Source: Sorghum bicolor (taxonomy: Eukaryota; Streptophyta; Magnoliopsida; Poales; Poaceae). Taken from it: a stretch of DNA of 64,000 nucleotides. This document shows, in pieces, positions 1 to 10,686 of the stretch (position 1 is its first letter; every line of letters begins with the position of its first letter). The notes beneath the pieces are model-generated. The model worked only from the letters and a program-made list of their open reading frames with translations. It made no database searches and was not told the origin of the DNA. The position numbers were made by a program, and so were the translations under genes. The stretch is taken from contig NC_012877.2 in NCBI RefSeq assembly GCF_000003195.3, positions 17,105,344 through 17,169,343 on the forward strand, given 5' to 3'.

Positions 1-1327
1 GAGAACATTTATCTAACTCTTTCATACAGGGGTAAGTGTCACATAAAAGATATATGAAGTAATGAATAGTGACAAAGATAATTAATCTGATCAGCATAAC
101 TTAGCCACATAATAAATATGATAAGCACCTCAATTAGATATTGTAGAAAGTCATTAGCATGGTATTAGAATGAACTACAAGAATATTTCCTAAGTTATTC
201 TCAACTATATAGTCTAGCATTATCATAGTTAGTGCAAGTATACTTAGCAATCATTTCGAGACAAGACTACGCCCATGCATAGTGATATTAGCAAGGTAAA
301 TGAGAAACATAGCAATCACTCCCCTGTAATAATATTGCTCTGCCAGCCCAATACACGAGAGGGGGACTATATAAGAATCAATGAAGCTGTCACTATCACG
401 AACTACCCCACGATCTGGCATATTGGGTACAATCGCAGATAAATACGGTATAAGCACCACGCCTACACAATATCTATCATTTACCCATGGATCCGATGGA
501 TAAACGTTATACGATCCTAAGCATGTATATAGATCCAATCTAACTAAGCCAAGTACATAACTATGATAAACTAAGAACAATATAATCTTGAACATAAACA
601 AGTCGAGCAAAGTCATAAGCAATATATTGAAGTAGAACAAAGTCATATTCATAATATCGAAGAACAAAGATGATTAGAAGAACAATTAGAAGCACAATTA
701 GAGAATTACCAAGAATCCTCTTGACAGATCCGGAAACCAATCGAAGATTGACTCCTTCTAGTTCTAATCCTATGTTGCTATGCTAATCTAGATATCTAAT
801 TGATGTGGTGGCTCTAATCTTGATCAGAGGCTTCTTCTCCCTTGAGGAATAATCAATTAGGGTTGAGAGGCTCTCTCCTCCAGGGGCCAGGGGGTCTGGT
901 TTTATAGTCCCTTCAAGTGAATATGAGTCGTTGGATCAAACCGACATTGATTGAACGGTTATCCTTGATCCTTTAGGTCGGTGGAGATCTTTCCCGAAAG
1001 AGAGTCCTGTTTGGATTCTAGGAGGGGGCGGGCGCCCAGGTCAACTGGGCGAGCGCCCAGTGCCTGGCCCCGTTCGGCCTCCGCTTCCTTTCCGTGGCTT
1101 CTGGAGTCTTCTAGATGTAAGATAATTGCGCGGCACGTTGATATCTCTATGTAATCCCGACGTGTGGGCCTCTCTTCCTTATTTCTGATAACCCCCTGCA
1201 GAAATAGACAAACACCAAAACTCATGGAATTCTGTCAGATAAAACCCTAAGTCTGGATGTTGATTTCATTTGGATCATTTTCTTTGTTTATTTGATAATT
1301 AAATTTGATACTTAAGGACCGTCAACA
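1..1327 (-). mobile_element. Athila-like Ty3/Gypsy LTR, minus orientation, probably cut by window edge
   Basis: Read on the minus strand, this starts at 1327 with TGTTGACGGTCCTTAAG and carries the same early landmarks as the LTR at 50591-51805 (GGGTTTTATC, GAATTCCA.GAGTTTTGG, TTTCTGCAGGGGGTTATC, then a GC-rich GGGCGCCCGC block). Around 890-1000 it shares the 'accgacctaaaggatcaaggataaccgttc' type segment and a TATATAAG-like promoter region near 905 with that LTR. Towards 1 it becomes more like the LTRs at 42056 and 55866. I found no left terminus, so it is either truncated or continues beyond the window. No coding capacity. Confidence 0.7.
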
Positions 1328-2730
1328 GCCACCACCGCCAGCTGTTGGACCACTGACATTCTTGCAACGTGCCATTGCAATAATACAACTCTGAAAGACT
1401 GTCGAAAGCTAAAAAGCTGACACTTGTGAGGCTTGGCCTCAATCCGTACTCGCGGGCTTGGCCCCGAGTTCAACTGCCACTGACAACTGACAAGCGGAGA
1501 CCAACGTGCTGCAAGAGATGGAATAGATAGGGTATATATAAGCATACATAATAGCTAGAGACAAGAATTCCCTATAGATCGCAAGAGTAGATGAGATTTG
1601 ACATGAGCTACTTACAATCCGTCGACGAGATGCGTTCTGGATGAAAGATGACGATCGGGAACCACCGGAGATCGCAAACCAACTCCACAAGGTGCTACAA
1701 GGGTAGAACAGATAAAATCGTCTTCAAAAACAACAATCTAATCCATTCACACATTGAATCGAACACCTTGTGGGTAGGGTTAAGGAACTCACCCCACAAC
1801 CTAGAATCCACGCGAGAACAGGTCCAGTGCATAGAGGAGGAAAGGGGAGAGCCACAGGGGTGAGATCTGTCGTGGGGAGGACGAAGTTCGCCGGAGAATC
1901 AAGGATTTCAACGGCGGTGCAGTGGATTCGACGGCTAGGGTTCGGGCGCAGGCAGACTGGTCGTAGGAGAGAAAAGGAAGAACTGTCGAATCGATCGTCA
2001 GTCGCTCGGGTTATATCCGCCTACTGCGGGGGCACCGGACGCTCTTAAGTGGTCACCAGACGCGTCCGGTGCCCACCGGTCTTAAACACAGAGAGCTCTA
2101 CAAATTGTCCGAGCACCGGACGATGGCCACCGGACGCTCGCCTGGCGTCCGGTGCCACAGGGCACCCCTTGGTGAATCACCGGACGCTCCTCACTGGTCG
2201 TGCTCAGTGCACTGTGCGCGGGTCCGGTGAGTGCAGACCAGGAGACCCACCACACCAGACGCACTAGGTGTGCGTCCGGTGCACCATTAACCCAGATTTT
2301 CAACAAAGAACTCACCCGACTTTCATCCAACCAAGTTCCAACTTCAAAAAGACTCAAATAAACACAAATTGGAACTGGTATGAGTGACCTCTCTCAAACC
2401 CTCAAATTTTCACAAATATTTAGCCTTAGGCATAGTAGTTTTTATGAAAATAGTCAAGTAAAAGCACCAAGGAGCATCGTGTGGCCATAAAGCTAGGGGT
2501 TTAAATCATGATGAGCTTTGAATGCTCCCCCTATCAATGGATGAACACAGTGGATGCTCAAAACATAACAAAAAAGAAACGGCGGCACTTTCATTGTCAC
2601 ACAACAAAGGTACTTTATCTAGTACTACTCCATAGTCTAGCAAAGTTTGTTTCATGTAAAGTATTTGTGCACAACAAGCACCGACGGCACAACACAGCGG
2701 ATGCTCAAAACAAAGCAAGCACAGGACATG
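1328..2730 (-). mobile_element. Ty1/Copia 3' remnant (RNase H scrap plus LTR), minus orientation
   Basis: On the minus strand, 2680-2580 encodes a short Copia RNase H block with residues CCAQILYMKQTL, then VPLLCDNESA, the family's conserved core. To its left, near 2540-2525, lies a purine-rich stretch ATAGGGGGAGCATT that looks like a polypurine tract. From about 2500 to 1800 the minus strand reads like a Copia LTR with repeated CACCGGACG/CGTCCGGTG palindromic motifs (2040-2285), a GGATATAACCC promoter-like motif near 2015 and a CCCTAGCCG leader. It is abutted on the left by the Gypsy LTR at 1327 and on the right by the CACTA transposase at about 2730. No open frame survives. The assignment to a SIRE/Maximus-like lineage is inference. 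Confidence 0.55.
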
Positions 2731-3382
2731 GCCAGTGATCCTCACCATCTACAACCTCCCTCCATGGTTGATGCAGAAGCGAAAGTACCTTTTACTAACC
2801 ATCCTTATCTCTGGACCTACACAACTTGGAGTTGATATGGATGTTTTCTTGGAGCCCTTAATGCAGACATGAAGATACTATGGGAAACAGGTGTTCAAAT
2901 ATTCGACGAGTACCGCAAAGAATCATTCACACTGAGAGCAATTATCTTTGTTACGATCAATGACTACCCAGGTCTCTTTACATTATCAGGGCGGTTCAAG
3001 GGAAAGTTTGGTTGTGTGGTATGCATAGATGACACCGCTTACGTGTCCCTAACTGCATTTAAGAAGATAGTGTACATGAGGCACAGACGCTTCTTATCAA
3101 AAGGACACAGGTACCGGCTGAAAAAGATGGATAAGTACTTTGACAATAATAGTGAACTGTAGAAAAATAAGATTGTCTAGAAACGACGGGGCCAAATTTT
3201 CTCAATGTATTTCCAGGATCATAATACAGATATTGTTTTGTGTAAGTAGTATAATATGATAGGGTATGTAGCTCTTTCTACACACAAATGAAAACGTCTA
3301 TGGATGCAGATATAAGCTACGAGCATAAATGCATGCATATGCGTAGCCGATGCTCTTTTCTCGATTTTAGATCAGATTTTTT

Positions 3383-3453
3383 GGCGGCATGGCCAAGTGG
3401 TAAGGCAGGGGACTGCAAATCCTTTACCCCCAGTTCAAATCTGGGTGCCGCCT
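3383..3453 (+). tRNA. trnC-GCA: Organellar-type tRNA-Cys (GCA)
   Basis: A full cloverleaf can be drawn. The acceptor stem GGCGGCA (3383-3389) pairs with TGCCGCC (3446-3452), the discriminator base is T, and no CCA is encoded. The anticodon loop CTGCAAA has GCA at 3415-3417, closed by GGGGA/TCCTT with two G-T pairs. The T arm is CCCAG TTCAAAT CTGGG. This matches plastid trnC (also present in grass mitochondria as a plastid-derived gene). Sitting in a nuclear transposon, it is presumably an inert copy. Confidence 0.85.
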
Positions 3454-3510
3454 GATCAATAAAATACTTAGGATTATAGTACTGATCAAACTCGACAAAT
3501 TCGTACCCCC

Positions 3511-3733
3511 CTAAGTTGGGGCACGAGAGTAACTAGGTTTGGCGACCGCGCCAAAAACTCGAGTTCCTTTTGGATTTCCTTTTTGATCAATGATAATTGC
3601 TGCATTGTCATCATAGCGTATTATTATACCGTCGTCGCCTTTGAATTCTTTACGTGTACGTACAATTACAGCTCGAATTACTTCGGATCTTTCTAGAGGC
3701 ATTTTGGGCACTGCGTCTTTGATTATTCGTTTA
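3511..3733 (-). pseudogene. rpl14: Plastid ribosomal protein L14 fragment
   Basis: The minus strand encodes [19 protein letters not shown], then a segment with [18 protein letters not shown] and [15 protein letters not shown], which I recognise as the middle-to-late part of plastid ribosomal protein L14. Upstream of IKDA and downstream of VFGAVA the match stops abruptly: the family's C-terminal residues are replaced by unrelated codons and a stop. Both ends are therefore cut, and this is a partial copy with no function expected here. The breakpoints (near 3541 and 3733) mark joins within the organellar mosaic. Confidence 0.8.
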
Positions 3734-5825
3734 TTGTTAGAGAATGAATTTCATCTAATTAGTTACTTTTTTGGGGTTAAACCGCACTCATTCCATTTTC
3801 TAGTCCAACTTTGTTTGCGTATGTTCAATGAATAATTGGAAAGAATCCACCTCATTCTCACTCCATTTGCCAGACTCCTTCTTTTATGGATTTGCTCTCA
3901 TCTTTAGACCCCAAAAAGCGTATATTGATAGTAAACTAATAAAATAAAAACCAAGCAAACGCTCTTTTTCCTAAATTAAAATATGGGATCCTTTTTATTT
4001 AAGGTAACAGTAAAGGCCAAAGAGTTTTCAGCATAGTCAGCAAACTCAAATTTGTTTTTGGGAAGAAGACAAAAGATGGAAAACCAAGAAAGAATATCAA
4101 GCCAGCTCCAGGGGCTACATTCAAGAAGAAGTCAATTTTCTTCGAGTATTTGGAATACTGGCCAGAGTTAGACGTCCGCCACGCGATCGATGGTATGCAC
4201 GTTCAGAAGAACGTGTTTGAAAGCGTAATTGGCACCTTGTTGGACATGAAGGGCAAGACAAAGGAGGGATTAAATTCACGCTTGGACATGGTACAGTTAG
4301 GCATAAAAAAGAACTTCACCCTGTTAGGCTAGAAATTGGGAAGTACCACCTCCCGGCAGCAAGCTACAACCTCAACAATGAAGAGAAACATGAGATGTGT
4401 GTGTGGTTGAAGAAATTGAAAGTCCCATCTGGATTCTGCTCTAGCATACGGAGTATTGTGTCAATCAAAGACCTTACACTCACCAACTACAACTCACATG
4501 ATTGTCATGTCATATTGACTACTTTTCTGCCTATTGCCATTAGGGCTATAAATCCAGTGTGGAAAAAGGTTACAGTTACACGGTTGTGCTACTTCTTCAA
4601 CAGGATCTCACAGAAGGTGATTGAACGTGATGAGTTGGCGTCTCTTAAGAAATTCGCAGTGGAGACAGTTTCACAGTTTGAGATGTGTTTCCCCCCAGCA
4701 TTCTTCGATGTGATGGTTCACCTTGTGGTGCACTTAGTTTTACAAATAGAGGCATTGGGTCCCATGTATTTGCATGAGATGTGGACGTATGAACGTTTCA
4801 TGTCAATACTAAATGGCTATGTATCAACTCATGCTCGTCCAGAGGCGTCTATGGTAGAGGGGTACTTAACCGAAGAGGCCATTGAGTCCGGAGGTCCATT
4901 CTGCAATAGGGTCCTAAAAGACCAAGTTGCAATAGGTTTGCCTCCGTCACAACACGAGGGTAGGCTAAATGGAAGTGGTAGGATAGGAAAGAAATCATAC
5001 GTCCCAAAAGATTACAATTAAGTCCTCGAAGCACATCACAGCGTCCTGCATCAGCTCTCGATAATGGAGCCTTTGATCAATCTACACATTGAAGAGCTTC
5101 AAGAACATAATCATGGGCACACAGATAAATGGATAATGAAGGAACATAAGAATCAGTTCACCTCATGGCTAAGGGAGCAGGACATTCCAGATGGGGAAAC
5201 ACTCGAGGATCGCACCATCAAGGTCTTGGCATCTGGGCCATCACGCCAGGTCACGACTTGGCAAACCTATGACATTAGTGGCTTCACGTTCTGTACCAAG
5301 TCCAAAGACCAAAAGTGCATGGCACAAAATAGTGGTGTTCAATGCGACGCCTTAGACTCTGAAACTGGTAAGGAAACAACTTACTTTGGCTTCGTTGAGG
5401 ACATATGGGAACTAGACTATGGTACATTTCAGATCCCTGTATTTCGGTGTCAATGGGTTGAAGACAAACATGTCACAGTGGACAACTATGGGATTAGAGT
5501 TCTAGATCTCAGCAAGGTAGGCTACAAAGATGATCCATGAATAATGGCTAACCGTGCTGCACAGGTCTTCTATGCTGAGCAGGTCTTCTCTCCTAATGAT
5601 AAGAAGAAAATTATGGACCATCTAAAGCACATAGTTTTCCCTCGAAAGCAACAAGCCATCGGAGTTGATGGTGTATCTGACTTGGATGAATTTAACCAGT
5701 TCAGTGACATGTCTCTCTTTGTAGAAGACCATCCAGTAAAGATAAGGAATGTTGAGCGAAGCATTCCACAAAGCTCGTTGCCCTGGGTGCGTCACGATGG
5801 ACAAGGAAGAACAGTAGCTGCCTAG

Positions 5826-6690
5826 ATTTTATTTGTCATTTGCCATGTAATCTATTTATGATAAATGTGTACCTTATGCTATGTTTGTACTTTATTTCTT
5901 AAACTTTTTCTCAGTCTTATTAGTGTCATTGGTGTTCAATCCACCAAGTTTGGGATTTTTCTAACGTGGTTTGGTACTTTATCTCGTTTAATTGAATTTC
6001 CATGTAACGTCTCTAAGTAATTAGCGATTGAACAGAGTCTACCCCTGAAACGACTCCGAATGGTGCCAAACTTCTCCACAGGGTCTCATCTACCCTAGGA
6101 ATCAAAATTTTGTTGAAGTTTATGAAAAACCCCAGTGGGATCCGGATGTAATCCACCATTTTTCATCTCATTTAGCGCGTAGAAAAATGTAATAATAGAT
6201 TACATAGCTAGAAATTCAAGAGATCTTGTGTGGGGCCATAATTTAGATCTAGGTACTTGCAAAAAAAAATCAAGTCATTTGGAGATAGGCATAACATACA
6301 TGCTTCAAAGAGGTAGAAGAGCACTTGCACCAAACCATGCCCTAACACTTGGGTTACTCCGCTTTATGTGGTGGATCAAGGTATATACTTTTAACAACAT
6401 GTAAATAGTACCAAGAAGCTGACAAAATTAGTTTCAATTTTGTGTGGTATTCCTATAATTATTTATGTATTAAACAAGATATGGGGTCAATATTAAATTT
6501 AAATCATTTTCAATAGAGCTACATATAAAAGTATCTCAAACATGGCATTTAATATTTTTAACATGTAGATCTACTTAATAGAAACACAATAAACTTTTTT
6601 CACTATAATTGGACCAATATTTGATAAGATATGAATTTTTGAAGCTTTTAAAATAATTCTGCAAAATAATTTAAAAACTAATTGAAAATT
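5826..6690. other. CACTA intergenic spacer, no gene
   Basis: Noncoding stretch between the TNP2 pseudogene and the palindromic array. It is AT-rich with scattered stops in all frames. I see no repeats, RNA gene or LTR signature here. It is probably the 3' untranslated region and spacer of the CACTA element. Confidence 0.5.
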
Positions 6691-6696
6691 ATTTCT

Positions 6697-6862
6697 ACTG
6701 GCGGCTCTTCTAGAGAACCGCCTGTAGAAATGCATTTCTACAGGTGGTTCACATAGCCAGCCGCCTGTAGAAATGCATTTCTATAGGCGGTTGGCATTGA
6801 CCACCGCCTGTAGAAATGGTTTCTACAGGCGGTGGTCAATACCACCCGCCAGTAGAAATGGC
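6697..6862. repeat. Palindromic CCGCCTGTAGAAATG array (CACTA subterminal-type repeats, internal copy)
   Basis: Four to five copies of a CCGCC(T/A)GTAGAAATG motif stand head to head, giving three long palindromes centred near 6735, 6781 and 6818 (for example CCGCCTGTAGAAATG facing its complement). The motif resembles the subterminal repeats beside the right CACTA terminus (20396-20530). CACTA subterminal repeats bind the element's TNPA-type protein. Here the array is internal and directly precedes a TATATAAC motif (6865-6874) upstream of the second gene, so it may act as a promoter-proximal binding array or mark an old element end. Confidence 0.7.
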
Positions 6863-6864
6863 CG

Positions 6865-6874
6865 CGTATATAAC
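6865..6874 (+). promoter_or_regulatory. Candidate TATA box of the second CACTA gene
   Basis: CGTATATAAC sits just after the palindromic array and upstream of a GC-rich leader (6930-7300) and of the first coding exon at 7930. Position and composition suit a promoter; this is inference. Confidence 0.35.
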
Positions 6875-7394
6875 ACTGGAAGAGCACTAAAATTTTTCAC
6901 AAGGCGGGCCAGTTTTTCAAAACACGCCGTCAGGCTGCCGGATTTCGTCTTCGTCTCCGCCGCACCGAGGTCATCGGAGAGGCGCCGCCGTCCGACGCGT
7001 CGTCTTCATTCGTCTACGCCGAGCCCTTCAACGCCCCACGTGGTAAGACGTCCCTCCATCGGTGGCGGCGGTTTTATGTGCAGCGGCGGCGGCTTTGTGT
7101 GCGACGCGGCGGCTAGGGTTTGGCGGGCACTGCTGCGGCGGGTGCGAATGGCAGCGGTGCGGGGGTGCGAATGGCGGCGGTGCGAATGGCGGCGCAGCGG
7201 CCAGGGTTTTGCGGTGGTGGTGGCCGGTCGTGGAGGAGAGAGGCGGCCAGCCTAGCGGCGGCCCAAGGTAGGGGACGACCCCGACACAGGGGCCCCACTT
7301 GTCAGAGGGGACGTGTTGGGCTGGCTCAAAGCCGGCCCAGTGAGGGAGAAGTGAGAATTGAGTTTTTTTCTTTTTTTAACTTCAATTATTCATA

Positions 7395-7830
7395 TATGTA
7401 TGATGTATGTATGTATGTATAGAAATCAATAAATATTATTATTAATATTTAATTAATTATTATGTCTTTTTTATCTCTTTGTATATAAATAAGAGTTATT
7501 ATTAATATATGTTATTATTAATTATTCATATATATATAATGCTAACATAATTTAATTAATTATTATGTCTTTAATCCTTTGTATGTAAATATTATATGCA
7601 TGTATTTAATTAATTTGTGCCTATCTTTTTATGTATGATGTATGTATATATGGCAATCAATAAATATTATTATTAATATTAGATTAATTATTATGTCTTT
7701 TTTATCTCTTTGTATATAAATAATTATTATTATTATTAATTATATAATGCTAACATAATTAATTATATTATTATTAATTATATTATTAATTAGTGTATGT
7801 AAATTCAATATGTAAATTTAATTTTATGCT
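7395..7830. repeat. AT-rich tandem duplication, about 235-bp period
   Basis: ATGTATGATGTATGTAT, then AATCAATAAATATTATTATTA and ATTATGTCTTTTTTATCTC, occurs twice, starting near 7395 and near 7630. Between and after the copies are TATTATTAA-type simple repeats. It lies just before the ATG at 7930 and may be an intron or leader of the second CACTA gene. Confidence 0.6.
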
Positions 7831-10681
7831 TTATTATATATGTTAGTGTATGCTTTATAATATATGTTAGTGTATATACCCCAGGATACATAAATTTAAT
7901 TTTATGCATAAATTACATAGATTTCTGCGATGAGTTCTCCGCACAAGGACGAAGCACTGCAGTCCCAACTCACGGAGCAAGTAGAAGGGTCATCCGACCC
8001 TATGGAACAAGCTCGTGAGGTCACGAAACAAGTAGAAACGGGCGAAGCATCAGGATTGTCCTACGAACAAGAAGCTAGCGACGACATGGAGCCTCTAGAA
8101 GTGAGGAAGACTCGTCGTGAATTGGCACGTGACTCCGATTACAATTTAGAAGCCGATGAGGTAAATTAGAGACATTCACGATTTCATGTAATTAAATGAT
8201 TTCTATTCATAGTTTCTACATATAAACATGCCCATGATTCACATGTCTATACTCAGGAGGCAATGTCTCAGTTTAGAGAGATGATGTCTCAGGAGGAAGT
8301 GGCACACGAAGACGCACTGGAACCGACGACCGCAACGACGAGCCCTGAGAGGCCATGTCAGTCTAGGAAAAGGAAGCGGCTAGGTTTGAAACGAGGCGAG
8401 AGAGGGTTGAACCAATTTCCAGATGACACATATGCCACCACAGATGTGAGCCCTACCGGACAGCCCCTAGCTCCAGAGGAGGCCCTACCCAAATACAGGA
8501 ACGCAATTGATTTCTGTGTGAGAGACTTTCTTGATATCACAGTTAAGAACTGGGCCGGTGTATCGAATAATTACAAGATCAAAATTTGGGATAAGATTAA
8601 GACAAGGTTCCAGTTTAGATTTAGTGAAGGCATAAACAATGAAGCAATGTGCGGTTAGTTTCCGAAATTGGAGGTCGGAGATGAATGTCAAGTATGCAAA
8701 GACAGGGATGGATCCGACATCCAAATACAATATTACTAAAGGGCAGTGGGCTGTTTTTCTAGAGGAGAGGAATGACCCTAACTTCTAAGCTCGGAGCGAA
8801 GCCAACTCCCAGCTCGCAAAGAGGAACAAGTACCACCACCATCTAGGCACAGGTGGTTACCGGCACCAAGTTCCTAAATGGAGGCAAGAAGAGGCTGCGA
8901 AGAAGGCAGTATGGTTGCCAGTGCTGTCCGAGCAAGTCGGTGAAAGGTCCGCGAATTGGATCCGTGCTCGGAAACCAAAGGAAACCAAGACGGGTGTGTC
9001 CTTTGAAGACCCAATGCTTGATGAAGCAATGAAGAGCATCTTTGCAGTGGTAGGCATGCAGCAGGAAGGCAAGTTTACGCCACGAAGGGAGAGGGACATC
9101 CTTAGTGTCGGCCTCGGTAACCCCGAGCATCCTGGCCGTTTTCGAGGCATCTCATCCAAAGAAGGATGGAAGGATGGATTCAGCCCTCAATGGGTAAATG
9201 AGTATAAGAAACATGATCAGTACAAGGAACAAATGGCAAATTATTTTCAGGAAGAGGCTAAGAAAGACTTCACAGAGATGATGGGGAAGTTGCTAGAAAA
9301 TCCTCCTCCTGAGTTGATGTAGAAACTAGCGAGTGCCATGTCAAATGCAGCTACCCAAATGAGCACTCAAGCTCCCCAAATGCAGCTAGTCCCAGTGGTG
9401 TCGCAACCGTTGGTGGCATCAAGTGAAACAATCATTCCAAGCAGTGTCGCATATACGGCAAACAAGGATCACTATCCAGTTGATGACATTGTTACTTCTA
9501 CACCTTGCTCCCTTGTCATAAGATATGGGATTAACAATCATCGTACAAGGGAATAGCCATGGGCAAAGCGATCCCAGGAGGACCTAAATACCATGGTGCT
9601 GACATCCCTAAAGACTATTGCAGAGTAGAGGTATCAACCATGGTCCAAGGATATGAGGACGAGATTCTAGACATCCCTGGTCCCGAGGACATTGTGAAAC
9701 TAGGACAGGCGATAAACAATTTCATCCTTTGGCCTCGGAGGGACGTGCAACTAAGGGAGCCACCACCACCCTCTCAAGAGATGCCACTAACCCAGGAGTC
9801 GTCAGCTCATGTCGATCCTCTTCCTAACCCACCGCCTTCACCTCCCCAGTCTCTTCCTGACCCACCAGAATCACCTCTCCATGTTTTCCCTATCCATCAA
9901 CCATCTCCTCTCCATGATCTTTCTACCCCACAGTCAACACAATCTCCACCACCATTCAATTCCACCCCTTCCCCACAACTCAAAGATCCAGAACCAATAA
10001 GTGAGCCACCAAAGGTGCCAAAGAAGAAAGTATTTCTGATACCTAAGTTGATTTCACCATATGAGCCAAAGAAAACATCAGCTGGGCAAGTGAGATTTTT
10101 GTCAGGCATTGCTTCGAAACGCACAATACAAGAGCATGAGATTTCTGAGCTAGCAAAGTCAGAGGTGCCGGCGCCTAAGGTCATAACTCCTGTCAATTTC
10201 AAGGTGCCAACTGCAGAAGACTACAAGACTATCCCCAAAAAGTACATGTGGGGAAAGCCTCTACTCAGTCGGACCAAACTTATGAAGAAACCAAGTGGTA
10301 TAAAAAGGTTTCATAACTGGTACATGAGAGCCTCTTCTGCTGGCATCGACACCATAAGCATGCGCATACCACAAATAGCATTTCTCAGCCAGAGTACTGA
10401 CAAAGGCATGCTTACATTTGATGACATGTGGGCACAGATGAACCACGAGATGCTAGATGAACAGATCGTAACGGTATTTTGCATTGTAAGTGTTACATAG
10501 TTACACACATTGTAGTTGCATCAATTTTCAATATCTGACATGTTTCTATCTTGCAGAATGTTATATGATCAACAAGATTTGTATTTTGGTTCGAACCTAA
10601 ATTATTGTGCCGAAGAAAGGAATGCCTATCTCTGCCCAATAGATATAGCCGAAGATCGGCACACATTCCGGATCAGGAATG

Positions 10682-10686
10682 ACAGC
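10682..10686. repeat. 5-bp target-site duplication, left copy (ACAGC)
   Basis: ACAGC precedes the 5' LTR at 10687, and the identical ACAGC follows the 3' LTR at 19191-19195. This fixes the element boundaries exactly. Confidence 0.95.

Larger units (their letters stand above)
3370..3960 (+). other. Organellar DNA insert (plastid-type sequence, possibly via mitochondrion)
   Basis: This block interrupts the TNP2 pseudogene. It contains a complete plastid-type trnC-GCA (3383-3453) and, 60 bp away, part of plastid rpl14 on the minus strand (about 3541-3733), followed by AT-rich sequence of organellar look to about 3960. trnC and rpl14 are not neighbours in grass plastid genomes, so the piece is a mosaic. 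Such mosaics are known in grass mitochondrial genomes, which carry plastid-derived trnC, so a mitochondrial source is my preferred inference. Exact ends are uncertain: TNP2-like coding stops making sense after about 3165 and resumes at about 4045. Confidence 0.7.
2733..5825 (+). pseudogene. TNP2-like CACTA transposase, broken
   Basis: Relic of the transposase that cuts CACTA elements at their ends. In order: the block LTIYNLPPWL...SGPTQLG (2744-2835), then VFLEPLM, ETGVQIFDEYRKESFTLRA (2887-2945) and HRRFLSKGHRYR (3089-3118), all hallmarks of the TNP2 core. After the organellar insert the frame resumes near 4045 (KKSIFFEYLEYWPEL, VRHAIDGMHVQKNVFESVIGTLLD), followed by a DUF4218-like region (4395-5021) and a DUF4216-like region (5064-5540, ending near DLSKVGYKDDP) and a tail to 5825. 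Lesions seen: loss of a base near 2862, a one-base loss in the A-run near 4309, an in-frame TAA at 5019-5021, and a TGA at 5538-5540. The N-terminal third of the family's usual length is absent. Not functional. Confidence 0.85.

Noticed and set aside
251..667. 138-residue minus-strand frame
   Set aside because: Lies in a degenerate Athila-like LTR; residues are hydrophobic, AT-driven and unlike any known protein.
3383..3733. A functional plastid locus or plastid contig
   Set aside because: rpl14 is cut at both ends, trnC is out of its normal context, and nuclear transposon coding flanks both sides.
6773..7422. Long GC-rich open frames in several phases
   Set aside because: Driven by GCG-rich composition in the leader of the second CACTA gene; residues are low-complexity Arg/Ala/Gly and no family is recognised.
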